NCBI GenBank assembly: GCA_964501715.1
Contig: CAZCTR010000004.1
Span: 28,839-92,838, forward strand
Length of the DNA stretch: 64,000 bases
Direction: 5' to 3'
DNA from: M55B118 sp964501715
Lineage (GTDB): Bacteria; Bacillota_I; Bacilli_A; Izemoplasmatales; Izemoplasmataceae
Within the stretch, counting starts at the first letter, position 1; each line of letters opens with the position of its first letter. Below are positions 32,079-41,361 of the stretch, in pieces. The notes beneath the pieces were generated by a model. It saw nothing but the letters and a program-made list of their open reading frames with translations. It did not search any database and was not told the origin of the DNA. Position numbers and translations under genes: made by a program.

Positions 32079-33435
32079 ATTGGAGTTCGCCAAGCGCGCT
32101 CATCGCCGCGCGTTTTCCAAACACAAGCGCATCCGTGATCGCACAGCTTCCGAGCCGTGAGGCGCCATGGACGCCACCCGTGCATTCGCCCGCCGCATAA
32201 AGGCCTTCAATGGGCGTGTGTGACTTGTCGAGCACCCGGGCGCGATCATCGATGCGCAGGCCGCCCATCGTATAGTGGATTTTCGGCCACACCTCCATCG
32301 CATAAAACGGAGGCGTATCAATCGGGGCGCCGTTATCGAGGGGCTTGCCGAAACGTTCGTCCTTGCCGGTGGTGAAGGATTTGTTGAAGTCTTTGATGGT
32401 GTGCTTTAGCGCCTCGGGGTCCATATGCTTGTCCACTGCGAGCGCATGAAGGGAGTCATGTGTTGTGACAGAGCCGTTCTTCAAGGCTTTCGAGATATCG
32501 ATCCCGGTATTACGTACGGCCTTCTCGTCGGCGATCGCGATTGCCGGCTTCCTCAGAGCCAACACGGCATCCGCGACGCGTTTCCTGTCGGCGAGCTCAT
32601 CGACGAAGCGTTCACACGTGTCGGGGTTGACCAAAATGCCTTTCGGCAAAGCGATGTAGTCCCCGAACTTTGGCGCATGACCGAACCCTTTCTCCTTTGG
32701 ACTTGTCCACGGCGCAATCTGGACCTCGCTCAGGTCCACGGTGTCGGCGCCGATTGACTGGGCGCTTTTGAGCATCTCCGCGGTCGCGCCTTTCACATTG
32801 GTCGTGTCGAGGGTGCTGTATCTCTTGTCTATGGTGTTGAGGAAGCCCTGGTCCGCTCCGAAACCGCCACTTGCGACGATCACCCCGTGGCGTGCGTGAA
32901 CGGTGTGGACGGTGTCCTCAGGGCTTCTGAAGCGCACGCCCTTGACACGGCCTTCAAGGAAGAGGAAATCCTCCACCTTCGAGCCTTTGTGAAGATCGCC
33001 ACCGAGGTCCCTATAAGCTGCTTCAGCCTTTTTGACAAGCGTGCTTCCGCTCACCGGTACCGGCGTGTAGCACCGTTTCACAGAATGGCCGCCGAACTGG
33101 ATGACGGCTCCGTCATAAGGCACGCCGATCGACCTGGTCCATTCGAACGCTTCCTTCGAGCCTTTGACGACTTCGTCGACAAGGGATTCGTTGTTCCTGT
33201 GAAGGCCCGCCTCGAGCATATCCGCCTTCATTCTATCAAACGAGTCCTCGATGCCATCGCGCCTTTGCCAATCGGTGCCGTATGCGGCGATGCCCCCATC
33301 GCTTATGCGGGTGTTGCCGCCAGCCACCTTGCGTTTTTCGAGTATAATGGTGTCATAGCCCGATTCCAAAGCGTATACCCCGGCCCGAAGACCCGCGGCG
33401 CCGCTTCCGATAATAATCAGATCATATGTTTTCAT
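32077..33435 (-). CDS. FAD-dependent fumarate reductase/KstD-like flavoprotein
   Basis: 452 residues. The N-terminal FAD fold has IIGSGAAGLRAGVYALE near 8-24 and GGNTRISDGGI near 39-49. A capping domain and the closing TMGGLRID near 393-400 and GGVHGASRLGSCAITDALVF near 420-439 belong to the FrdA/flavocytochrome c/urocanate reductase group. The catalytic region ERFVDELADRK near 275-285 keeps the Arg, and GGHSVKR near 114-120 keeps the His-Arg area, so a 2-enoate reductase activity is plausible. No signal peptide, heme motif or FMN domain, so it is cytoplasmic and needs another electron donor. AGAGGTG precedes the start. Substrate unknown. Confidence 0.8.
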   Translation of the reverse strand: MKTYDLIIIGSGAAGLRAGVYALESGYDTIILEKRKVAGGNTRISDGGIAAYGTDWQRRDGIEDSFDRMKADMLEAGLHRNNESLVDEVVKGSKEAFEWTRSIGVPYDGAVIQFGGHSVKRCYTPVPVSGSTLVKKAEAAYRDLGGDLHKGSKVEDFLFLEGRVKGVRFRSPEDTVHTVHARHGVIVASGGFGADQGFLNTIDKRYSTLDTTNVKGATAEMLKSAQSIGADTVDLSEVQIAPWTSPKEKGFGHAPKFGDYIALPKGILVNPDTCERFVDELADRKRVADAVLALRKPAIAIADEKAVRNTGIDISKALKNGSVTTHDSLHALAVDKHMDPEALKHTIKDFNKSFTTGKDERFGKPLDNGAPIDTPPFYAMEVWPKIHYTMGGLRIDDRARVLDKSHTPIEGLYAAGECTGGVHGASRLGSCAITDALVFGKRAAMSALGELQ

Positions 33436-33560
33436 GCTTTCACCTCTCTTTCATGTTATCATGGATGAGGGGAAAAACTAAGGGAATAAAATAATCATAT
33501 CATTAGCAAATTGACCGCAAATATTTTAAAATAATCTATGAGTCTAAAGGAGGTAATCTT

Positions 33561-34388
33561 ATGGCAACATTAGAGATCAGGAATCTACACGCGAGTGTGA
33601 ACGATATAGATATCCTTAGGGGCATCAATCTCACCATCAACGGGGGCGAGACCCATGCAATCATGGGCCCCAACGGCACAGGGAAGTCTACGTTGGCGAG
33701 CGTGATCATGGGGCATCCACGTTATACCGTCACAAAAGGGTCCATCACGCTTGATGGCGAGGACGTGCTCGCGATGAGCACGGACGAAAGAGCCCGTGCG
33801 GGGCTTTTTTTGGGTATGCAGGCACCGGCTGAAGTGCCGGGTGTCACCAACAGCGATTTCATCAAGACCGCGATCAATGCGAGACGTGAGGAAGGAAGCG
33901 TGCCGCTTTTCAAATTCATCAAGGATTATGACAAGGCGGTCGAAGCCCTCAAGATGCGTGAGGACCTCCCGCACCGGTTTTTGAACGACGGATTCTCGGG
34001 CGGAGAGAAGAAACGCAATGAGATCCTGCAGATGAGGATGCTCAAACCAAGCATCGCCATACTCGATGAGATCGACAGCGGACTCGATATCGATGCGCTC
34101 AAGATCGTCGGTGAGAACGTGACCGACATGAAAAGCCCGGATCTGGGCATGCTTTTGATCACACACTACCAAAGGCTCCTCGATTATATCAGCGCCGACA
34201 CCGTTCATGTCATGATGCAGGGAAGACTGGTCAAAAGCGGCGGCGAGGACCTCATGAAAGCCATCGACCAGGACGGCTATGACTGGATCAAAGAGGAACT
34301 CGGCATCGAGGACGAACGCGTGGTCCCCGAAGAAGAGGAAGAGCCTGTCCTGCTCGAATCATGCGCGACCAAAGAGGCCACCAAGTAA
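33561..34388 (+). CDS. sufC: Fe-S cluster assembly ATPase SufC
   Basis: 275 residues, ABC-type ATPase of the SufBCD scaffold. Walker A GPNGTGKST at 36-44, signature FSGGEKK at 145-151, Walker B IAILDE at 165-170 and the SufC-specific DSGLDIDALK. The C-terminal 20-residue acidic tail is longer than in typical SufC. First gene of sufCDSUB, the Bacillota order. AAGGAGGT precedes the start. A TTGACC at 33511 could be a -35 but no well-spaced -10 follows. Confidence 0.95.
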   Translation: MATLEIRNLHASVNDIDILRGINLTINGGETHAIMGPNGTGKSTLASVIMGHPRYTVTKGSITLDGEDVLAMSTDERARAGLFLGMQAPAEVPGVTNSDFIKTAINARREEGSVPLFKFIKDYDKAVEALKMREDLPHRFLNDGFSGGEKKRNEILQMRMLKPSIAILDEIDSGLDIDALKIVGENVTDMKSPDLGMLLITHYQRLLDYISADTVHVMMQGRLVKSGGEDLMKAIDQDGYDWIKEELGIEDERVVPEEEEEPVLLESCATKEATK

Positions 34389-34389
34389 C

Positions 34390-35454
34390 ATGGTCTCAAA
34401 ACGAGAAACCCTTCAAGGCATCCTTCCCGAATCCCTGCATACGCTTGCGGACAAAAGCGAACATGTGATGGTCTTCAAGGACGGAAAGCTATATGGAGAC
34501 CTTCCAAAGATCAAAGGGCTCACCATAGAACAATCGGCTGCTGAAACCCTTGACGACAAAGCCATCAAAGAGAACTTCAAGAAAATAAACACCTTCACAG
34601 AAGAGAACATATCGGGCGACACGGACACGTTGAAGATCCATGTCGACCGGGGCGTCACAATCGATACCCCCATCCATGTCTTTTTCATAAACGAGGGAAA
34701 AGACAGCGCTCAAAGGCTCAACATCATCGTCGAAGAGGGCTCGTCTTTGTCATTCGTCGAATATATAGAGAACACGGAAGCGGCCGGCATCAATTTCATG
34801 TCGAACGCCCGTGTCAAGCGTGGCGGTTCACTCAAATACACCGCCATCGCGAACAGTGTCAAAGACACCGTGGCCGGCATAAGCCGCAACGGCTGGGTCG
34901 ATGCCTTGGGCATTCTCACCTACACCCTCGCGCAGTTCGGCGACGGCAAGACCGCCCATGACACCACGGTCCATCTCAAAGGCGAGGGCGCACAAGCCAC
35001 AGCCGATGTCATCGCCCTCACTAGCGGCGTGCAGGAGACCGTCGTGAAAACCCTGATCGATCATCAGGCGCGACGCAGTGAAGGCCATATAAACCATTAC
35101 GGTGTCGCCGCGGACGAAAGTTTCCTCGTGTTCGAGGGCACCGGCAAGATCGGTAAAGGACAGATTGGAAGCGTCGCCCGCCAGAACAATCATGGCATCG
35201 TGCTTTCCAAGCAGGCGCGTCTTGACGCCAACCCCTTCCTTCTGATTGATGAATACGACGTCGAAGCGTCCCATGGTGCGGCCATCGGACAAATCGATGA
35301 AGAGCAACTGTACTATCTCATGAGCCGCGGGCTCACGAAGAAACGGGCGGAGGAACTCATCATTCACGGCTTCTTGGCACCTTTCGAGAAAGCCCTCGGC
35401 AATGAGGACCTGAACGCCCACCTCTCAAAGCTCCTTGAGAGGAAAACGCATTAG
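34390..35454 (+). CDS. sufD: Fe-S cluster assembly protein SufD
   Basis: 354 residues, SufB/SufD beta-helix family. It has the conserved C-terminal run HQARRSEGHINHYGVAADES spread over about 232-251, the block with QARLDANPFLLIDEYDVEASHGAAIG from about 275, and LYYLMSRGL with EELIIHGF near 308-330. Being shorter and second in the operon, before SufS, it is SufD; the longer homologue at 37113 is SufB. It starts one base after the SufC stop, with no clear ribosome site, so coupled translation is likely. Confidence 0.9.
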   Translation: MVSKRETLQGILPESLHTLADKSEHVMVFKDGKLYGDLPKIKGLTIEQSAAETLDDKAIKENFKKINTFTEENISGDTDTLKIHVDRGVTIDTPIHVFFINEGKDSAQRLNIIVEEGSSLSFVEYIENTEAAGINFMSNARVKRGGSLKYTAIANSVKDTVAGISRNGWVDALGILTYTLAQFGDGKTAHDTTVHLKGEGAQATADVIALTSGVQETVVKTLIDHQARRSEGHINHYGVAADESFLVFEGTGKIGKGQIGSVARQNNHGIVLSKQARLDANPFLLIDEYDVEASHGAAIGQIDEEQLYYLMSRGLTKKRAEELIIHGFLAPFEKALGNEDLNAHLSKLLERKTH

Positions 35455-35464
35455 AGGTGATTTC

Positions 35465-36670
35465 ATGCGACTCCTTGATCTCAAAAAGGATTTCCCGGTA
35501 TTCAAGGACAAGGAACTTGTCTATCTTGACACTGCGGCCTCCTCATTGATACCCGCGACCGTGATCGAGCGGATGGATGACTACTATCAACATACCCCCG
35601 TCAATGTTCACAGGGGTGTCTATGAGATGAGTCACAAGGCGACTAAAGCCTATGAGGCGGCCCGCGAGAAAATCGCCCGTTTCATCCATGCGGATTTCGA
35701 GGAGATCATCTTCACGCGCGGAGCCTCGAGCGCTTTGAACATGCTCGCGAGAATGCATGAATCCGCGATCGGACCCGGTGATGAGATCATCGTGAGTGAA
35801 CTTGAACACCATTCCCACCTTCTTCCCTGGCAGCAGCTCGCCAAGAGGAAAAAAGCGACCTTGAAATACGTTCCGCTCACAAAAGAGGGGCGCATCACGG
35901 TTGAAAGTTTCCAAAGTGTTCTCAGTGATAAAACCAAAATTGTCGCCCTCACCGGCGTGTCCAACGTGATGGGTTACAGGACCCCCCTTGAACCCATCAT
36001 CGCCCTCGCACATGAGAAAGGCGCCATCGTCAGTGTGGATGCGGCCCAGATGACGCCGCACGAGGCCATCGATGTGAGAGCGCTCGATTGCGATTTCCTC
36101 GCTTTTTCGGGCCACAAGATGCTCGGGCCTAACGGGGTAGGCGTGCTTTATGGCAAAAGAAAGCATCTGGACGGCCTTGAGCCGCTCGAATACGGCGGCG
36201 ACATGGTCGATGTCGCGGAGCTCTACGACGCCTCCTGGAAAGACACCCCCTACAAATTCGAAACCGGCACGCCCCCCATCGCCGAAGTCATCGGACTCGG
36301 AGCGGCAATCGATTATCTCGAACATGTAGGCATGGAGCACATCAGCCAACACGAACAGACACTTCACGCCTACACCATGGAAAAACTTTTAAAACTTGAA
36401 GGCATCACGGTCTACAACCCTGAATGCGAAAGCGGCATCATCACGTTCAACATCGACGGGGTCCATCCGCACGACGCGGTGACGTTCTTCGACGAGGACA
36501 ATATAGCGATGCGCGCCGGACATCATTGCGCCCAACCGGTCATGCGGTTTCTAGAAGTGATCGCCACGCTCCGAGCGTCGTTTTATCTCTACAATTCCCA
36601 AAGTGATGCGGACCGGTTTGTCGAAAGCGTCAAAAGCGCCCGCGATTTCTTCACATCCGTCGGATTCTAG
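35465..36670 (+). CDS. sufS: Cysteine desulfurase SufS
   Basis: 401 residues, PLP-dependent group II desulfurase. VYLDTAASSLIP near 19-30, the PLP lysine in FSGHKMLGPNGVGVLYG near 216-232, and the active-site cysteine in MRAGHHCAQP near 351-360. It releases sulfur from cysteine as a persulfide and hands it to SufU, the next gene. Start at 35465 after AGAGGTGATTTC; a longer in-frame start overlaps SufD. Confidence 0.95.
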   Translation: MRLLDLKKDFPVFKDKELVYLDTAASSLIPATVIERMDDYYQHTPVNVHRGVYEMSHKATKAYEAAREKIARFIHADFEEIIFTRGASSALNMLARMHESAIGPGDEIIVSELEHHSHLLPWQQLAKRKKATLKYVPLTKEGRITVESFQSVLSDKTKIVALTGVSNVMGYRTPLEPIIALAHEKGAIVSVDAAQMTPHEAIDVRALDCDFLAFSGHKMLGPNGVGVLYGKRKHLDGLEPLEYGGDMVDVAELYDASWKDTPYKFETGTPPIAEVIGLGAAIDYLEHVGMEHISQHEQTLHAYTMEKLLKLEGITVYNPECESGIITFNIDGVHPHDAVTFFDEDNIAMRAGHHCAQPVMRFLEVIATLRASFYLYNSQSDADRFVESVKSARDFFTSVGF

Positions 36671-36679
36671 GAGGCTTTT

Positions 36680-37102
36680 ATGAGAAACCTTGAGAACCTT
36701 TACCGCCAGATCATCATGGACCATTACAAGAACCCGAGGAACAAAGGGTTGAAAGATGACCTTGAATACCATAGTGAACATATCAAGAATCCCAGTTGCG
36801 GAGATGACATCACCATCCAGACCAAAGTCGAGGATGGCGTTGTCAAGGATATCCGCCATGAAGGCAGCGGCTGCAGCATCTGCTGTTCATCGGCGAGCGT
36901 GCTTTCGGAGCTTCTTAAAGAAAGACCCGTCGAGGAGGCGGAACGCATCGCTGAAAACTATCTTCTGATGCTGATGGACAAGGAATATGACGAATCCATC
37001 GAATTCGAGGAAGCGATCGCGTATCAGGGTGTGAAACAGTTCCCCGCAAGGATCAAATGCGCCTCCATCGCATGGAAGGCTTTCCAAAATACATTGAAAT
37101 AG
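36680..37102 (+). CDS. sufU: Sulfur transfer protein SufU
   Basis: 140 residues. The zinc ligands of the sulfurtransferase SufU are all present: NPSCGDD near 37-43, GSGCSICCSSAS near 62-73, and RIKCASIAW near 124-132. SufU accepts persulfide sulfur from SufS for the SufBCD scaffold. The spacing of conserved Cys differs from IscU and fits SufU. AGGAGGC precedes the start, 9 bases after SufS. Confidence 0.94.
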   Translation: MRNLENLYRQIIMDHYKNPRNKGLKDDLEYHSEHIKNPSCGDDITIQTKVEDGVVKDIRHEGSGCSICCSSASVLSELLKERPVEEAERIAENYLLMLMDKEYDESIEFEEAIAYQGVKQFPARIKCASIAWKAFQNTLK

Positions 37103-37112
37103 GTGATGGAAC

Positions 37113-38522
37113 ATGAGCGACACCAAAAAAGAAATAGAGCGGATCATCGGCGATTACAAATACGGCTTCAAAACCGAGACGAAATCCGTTTATGATACAG
37201 GCAAGGGCCTGACTGAAAAAATCGTCCGCGACATCTCCAAGATCAAAGAGGAACCGGAATGGATGCTCGAATACCGCCTCCAGGCCTACGAGAACTTCAA
37301 GACCATCCCGAATCCCACCTGGGGACCCGACCTCTCGGGTGTCAATTTTGACGACATCACATACTACAAGAAACCCTCGGAAAAGAGTGAACATTCCTGG
37401 GACGACGTCCCAGACGAGATCAAAGAGACCTTCGACAAGCTCGGCATCCCCGAAGCGGAACGCGAGTTTTTAGCGGGTGTGGGCGCCCAGTTCGAAAGCG
37501 AGGTCGTCTATCACTCGACCATGGAGGAACTGTCCAAACAGGGTGTCGTCTTCACCGACACCGACACGGCCCTAAGAAAATACCCGGAGCTTTTCAAAGA
37601 TTATTTCGCACAGGTCGTCGCGAACAACGACAACAAATACGCGGCCTTGAACGGAGCGGTATGGAGTGGCGGGTCCTTCATCTATGTCCCGAAGGGCGTC
37701 AAGCTCGAGAAGCCGCTTCAGAGTTATTTCCGCATCAACAGCGAACAGATGGGGCAGTTCGAACGCACCCTCATCATCGTCGATGAAGGGGCGAGCCTTC
37801 ATTATGTCGAAGGGTGCACCGCACCCATCTACACCACGCACTCGCTGCACGCGGCCACCGTCGAGATTTTCGTCAGGAAGGGCGGACATTGCCGCTACAC
37901 CACCATCCAGAACTGGGCCGCCAACATCGTGAATCTCGTCACGAAACGCGCGCTCGTCGAGGAGGACGCCCACATGGAGTGGGTCGATGGCAACATCGGA
38001 AGCGGCATCAACATGAAATACCCCGCTTGTATCCTGAAAGGCGACAGGGCGAAAGGGACCACGATCTCCATCGCGTTCGCCGGCAAGAACATGCATCAGG
38101 ACACCGGAGCGAAGATGGTCCATATCGGGAAGGACACCACCAGTTCAATCACATCCAAATCGATGAGCGCCAAAGGCGGCAAAGTGAACTACCGCGGACT
38201 CATCCATCACACCAGGGAAGCCCTCGGTGCCAAGAGCAACATCGAATGCGACACCATCATACTCGATGATCAGAGCACCTCTGACACCTTGCCTTTCAAC
38301 ATCGTCAAGAACAACGAGGCGCAGGTCCAGCACGAAGCAAGCGTCTCCAAAGTGAGCGAGGAGCAGCTTTTCTATCTCATGAGCCGTGGTTTAACAGAAG
38401 AAGAGGCCACTGAAATGATCATCATGGGGTTCATCGAACCCTTCGCCAAGGAGCTTCCGATGGAATACGCCGTCGAGCTCAATCAGCTCATCAAACTCGA
38501 AATGGAAGGGTCCATCGGCTAA
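37113..38522 (+). CDS. sufB: Fe-S cluster scaffold protein SufB
   Basis: 469 residues, full length. Diagnostic blocks: EYRLQAYENF near 50-59, a VVYHSTMEEL region, GGSFIYVPKGVKL near 187-199, EGCTAPIYTTHSLHAATVEI near 232-251 with the cluster-related Cys, and CDTIILDDQSTSDTLP near 385-400. Together with SufC and SufD it forms the complex on which [4Fe-4S] clusters are built. Last gene of the operon; its stop codon lies in the loop of the terminator. Confidence 0.95.
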   Translation: MSDTKKEIERIIGDYKYGFKTETKSVYDTGKGLTEKIVRDISKIKEEPEWMLEYRLQAYENFKTIPNPTWGPDLSGVNFDDITYYKKPSEKSEHSWDDVPDEIKETFDKLGIPEAEREFLAGVGAQFESEVVYHSTMEELSKQGVVFTDTDTALRKYPELFKDYFAQVVANNDNKYAALNGAVWSGGSFIYVPKGVKLEKPLQSYFRINSEQMGQFERTLIIVDEGASLHYVEGCTAPIYTTHSLHAATVEIFVRKGGHCRYTTIQNWAANIVNLVTKRALVEEDAHMEWVDGNIGSGINMKYPACILKGDRAKGTTISIAFAGKNMHQDTGAKMVHIGKDTTSSITSKSMSAKGGKVNYRGLIHHTREALGAKSNIECDTIILDDQSTSDTLPFNIVKNNEAQVQHEASVSKVSEEQLFYLMSRGLTEEEATEMIIMGFIEPFAKELPMEYAVELNQLIKLEMEGSIG

Positions 38523-38535
38523 GATGGACCCTTTT
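38506..38535 (+). terminator. Terminator of the suf operon
   Basis: AAGGGTCCATC / GATGGACCCTTTT stem with GGCTAA loop; the loop holds the sufB stop codon. Confidence 0.8.
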
Positions 38536-38612
38536 CCTTTGCACAAATGTCAATTTCGTCATTGCGGTTTCTCATAAAATGTCTAACACTTTTTAAAGAC
38601 GGCGCCTTGCGT

Positions 38613-38618
38613 TATAAT
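38613..38618 (+). promoter_or_regulatory. -10 element of the transketolase gene
   Basis: Perfect TATAAT 41 bases before the start codon; the -35 position reads only TTTTTA. Confidence 0.5.
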
Positions 38619-38659
38619 ATAGGTGGATATTGAAAAATATGAATAAGGAGTAGATAATC

Positions 38660-40603
38660 ATGAACACTACAATCAATGCGCTCCGATTTCTCGGAGCCGA
38701 CCAGACAAACGCTGCACAAAGTGGCCATCCCGGCATCGTGTTCGGTGCCGCGCCGATTGTGTATGAGCTTTTCAAGAACCATCTCAATGCGACCCCTGAA
38801 CAATCGGATTGGTTCGACCGTGACCGTTTCGTCCTCTCGGCGGGTCATGGGTCCGCACTGCTATACGGGCTATATCACCTGACGGGATACAATGTGACGA
38901 TCGACGACCTCAAGGCTTTTCGTCAGAAGGGCTCCATCACGCCCGGGCATCCCGAATACGGTGAGACAGACGGTGTCGAGGCGACAACCGGCCCCCTCGG
39001 ACAAGGCATATCGATGTCTGTGGGCATGGCAATCGCCGAGGCGAATCTTCGCGCCCGCTTCAACAAGGACGACCTCAAGGTCATCGACCACTACACCTAC
39101 ACCGTCGTAGGCGATGGCGACCTTCAGGAAGGCGTCGCACAGGAATCCATCTCTCTCGCGGGCCATCTCGGTCTCAACCGTCTCATCGTCCTTTATGACT
39201 CCAACGACGTGCAACTCGACGGTCCGGTCGGTGAGGCCTATAGCGCGAACACGCAGAAAAAGGTTGAATCCATGGGCTTCGATTATCAACGCGTCGATGA
39301 TGCGAACGATACAGACGCCCTGTCAAAAGCCATTGCGAACGCCAAACAATCGAACACACCAAGCTTCATCGAAATCAAGAGCGTGATCGGCTATAAATCT
39401 TCCGTCGCAGGCACCAGCGCCGCCCACGGTGCGCCTTTCGGAGAAGAGGAGACCGACAGGTTGCGCGAGGTGTTCGACTACCCTTACAAGAAATTCGAAG
39501 TGCCGAATGAAGCTTACGAGGATTTCAAAAGCACGTTCAAGACCCGTGGCGACAAGGCGCTTGAAGCCTGGAAGGAAACTCTCAGACAGTATGAGGAGAA
39601 ATATCCCGAAGACTACAAGGCGCTCAAACCGATCATCGAAGGCAAGGTCGACGCCGACCTTGAAAGTCTGATGGGTGATGCCCCCATCGGTACCGAGGAA
39701 GCCACCCGTAAGACCATGGGTGCTCTAGTCGACAGCGTGAGCGCACAGATCCCTTCTATGATAGGCGGGTCTGCAGACCTCTCGGTCAGCACAAAGATCA
39801 AAGGGCCGGACGGAAATTTCACCAAAGAGAACCCCAAAGGCAGAAACATCAACTTCGGCGTCCGGGAACACGCGATGGCCGCGATCGTGAATGGAATCAC
39901 CCTTCACAACATGCGCGGCTTCAGCGGAGGGTTCATGATCTTCAGCGACTACATGAAACCCGCACTCCGTCTCGCCGCGATCCAGCATCTTCCCGCGACA
40001 TTCATCTTCACCCACGATTCAGTGGCCGTAGGAGAGGATGGTCCCACCCACGAGCCGATTGAACAGCTATCGGTCTTCAGGGCGACCCCGAACATGAACA
40101 CGCTCCGACCTGCCAATGCCAAGGAAGTCAGACACGCTTTGCGTTTCGCGCTCGAATCAGAAAAGACACCGACCGCCATCGTGCTCACACGCCAGGATAC
40201 CAAGACGCTCAACGAGGTCTCTTACGAACAGTTCAGTCAAGGCGCCTACATCGCAAGCGACAAGGAGGATTTCGAAGGCATCCTGATCGCGAGCGGCAGC
40301 GAGGTCGAACTTGCGATCAAAACGCAAGAACTGCTTGCGGATAAAGGCATCAACGTCCGTGTCGTCTCCATGCCTTCACAAGAGCTTTTCAACGCCCAGG
40401 ATGAAGCGACGCGTGAAAAAATACTGCCCAGTGACGTCAAGAAACGTCTCGCCGTCGAACTCGGGTCACCACAAAGCTGGTACCGCTATGCGTCCAATGT
40501 CTACGGACTTGAACGCTTCGGACTCAGTGCACCTGGGGACGATGTCCTTGAAGCGCTCGGCTTCACCCCCGAGGCGCTCGCAAAGCATTACGAGTCCCTT
40601 TAA
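38660..40603 (+). CDS. tkt: Transketolase
   Basis: 647 residues, TPP-dependent. N-terminal GHPGIVFGAAPI near 22-33, the TPP motif beginning with VGDGDLQEGVAQE near 152-164 and closing with ND near 174, then pyrimidine-domain GVREHAMAAIVNG near 393-405 and the FTHDSVAVGEDGPTHEP block near 450-466. It moves two-carbon units in the pentose phosphate pathway. AAGGAG precedes the start. Monocistronic, with a terminator after it. Confidence 0.95.
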   Translation: MNTTINALRFLGADQTNAAQSGHPGIVFGAAPIVYELFKNHLNATPEQSDWFDRDRFVLSAGHGSALLYGLYHLTGYNVTIDDLKAFRQKGSITPGHPEYGETDGVEATTGPLGQGISMSVGMAIAEANLRARFNKDDLKVIDHYTYTVVGDGDLQEGVAQESISLAGHLGLNRLIVLYDSNDVQLDGPVGEAYSANTQKKVESMGFDYQRVDDANDTDALSKAIANAKQSNTPSFIEIKSVIGYKSSVAGTSAAHGAPFGEEETDRLREVFDYPYKKFEVPNEAYEDFKSTFKTRGDKALEAWKETLRQYEEKYPEDYKALKPIIEGKVDADLESLMGDAPIGTEEATRKTMGALVDSVSAQIPSMIGGSADLSVSTKIKGPDGNFTKENPKGRNINFGVREHAMAAIVNGITLHNMRGFSGGFMIFSDYMKPALRLAAIQHLPATFIFTHDSVAVGEDGPTHEPIEQLSVFRATPNMNTLRPANAKEVRHALRFALESEKTPTAIVLTRQDTKTLNEVSYEQFSQGAYIASDKEDFEGILIASGSEVELAIKTQELLADKGINVRVVSMPSQELFNAQDEATREKILPSDVKKRLAVELGSPQSWYRYASNVYGLERFGLSAPGDDVLEALGFTPEALAKHYESL

Positions 40604-40606
40604 TGC

Positions 40607-40634
40607 AAGAAGCGGCTTCGGCCGCTTCTTTTTT
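40607..40634 (+). terminator. Terminator after transketolase gene
   Basis: AAGAAGCGGC / GCCGCTTCTT stem with TTCG tetraloop and T-run. Confidence 0.9.
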
Positions 40635-40671
40635 AAGCGTGATCCCGATTCTAAAATGGTCTGTTTTTTGA

Positions 40672-40677
40672 TATAAT
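40672..40677 (+). promoter_or_regulatory. -10 element of the PucR-type gene
   Basis: Perfect TATAAT 23 bases before the start codon at 40701. Confidence 0.5.
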
Positions 40678-40700
40678 GGCTTTGAAAGTCAGGTGAGAAC

Positions 40701-41264
40701 ATGAACACAACCATGGTGCATCTACAATGGAGTGAACCGGACCACATGGTCAGCGAGTTGCTCGTGAGCCTCTATCCCGACATGCTCATGGAGGCCTCCG
40801 AGGATACCTACATGCTTTTCAGGGTGGATGAGGATCGCATCGACCTTTCCTTTGAGGACCTTTACAATCTTCTAGTCACGGACTTCCAGATGCGTTTCAC
40901 TCTCCTAAAGCTTCCGGAAGCCGCAAGCGCCCTCCTTCCCCTCTCGATGTGGCGTTCTATCGCGAACACCTTGAAATACGGCCATTATGACCTTGAGACC
41001 GCACTGATCCAAGCAAGCAGGCACCTTCCGACCTTGTTTGAGAAATTGCGTGAGACCATCAGCTCCTTGATCTCGAAAACGGACATCACCACTGTCCTTG
41101 CGCTCGCAAATGCCAATATGAATCTGTCCACGGCGGCCAAACATCTTTATATCCACAGAAACACGATGATCTACAGGCTCGATCATGTGAACCGGGTCAC
41201 GGGCATCGATGTGAAATCGTTCAAAGGGCTATTTATCATGTACAGCCTTTATCAAGTCCATTGA
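40701..41264 (+). CDS. PucR/CdaR-type helix-turn-helix regulator
   Basis: 187 residues. The C-terminal 55 residues form a PucR-type helix-turn-helix: TVLALANANMNLSTAAKHLY followed by IHRNTMIYRLDHVNRVTGID, about 132-171. The N-terminal part has no recognised ligand domain and is shorter than the usual CdaR sensor region. Regulators with this domain respond to sugar acids, purines or amino acids. It stands alone before a carbohydrate ABC ATPase gene, which it could control; no operator was found. Confidence 0.72.
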   Translation: MNTTMVHLQWSEPDHMVSELLVSLYPDMLMEASEDTYMLFRVDEDRIDLSFEDLYNLLVTDFQMRFTLLKLPEAASALLPLSMWRSIANTLKYGHYDLETALIQASRHLPTLFEKLRETISSLISKTDITTVLALANANMNLSTAAKHLYIHRNTMIYRLDHVNRVTGIDVKSFKGLFIMYSLYQVH

Positions 41265-41271
41265 TTTGTGC

Positions 41272-41301
41272 AAAGTGCCCATTTCCACGGGCACTTTTTT
41301 T
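41272..41301 (+). terminator. Terminator after the PucR-type gene
   Basis: AAAGTGCCC / GGGCACTTT stem, 8-base loop, long T-run. Confidence 0.85.
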
Positions 41302-41361
41302 ATGTATACTTTGAACTGTGAATGTTAGAGAAACCATAAAACATCAAAGGAGATTCAATCC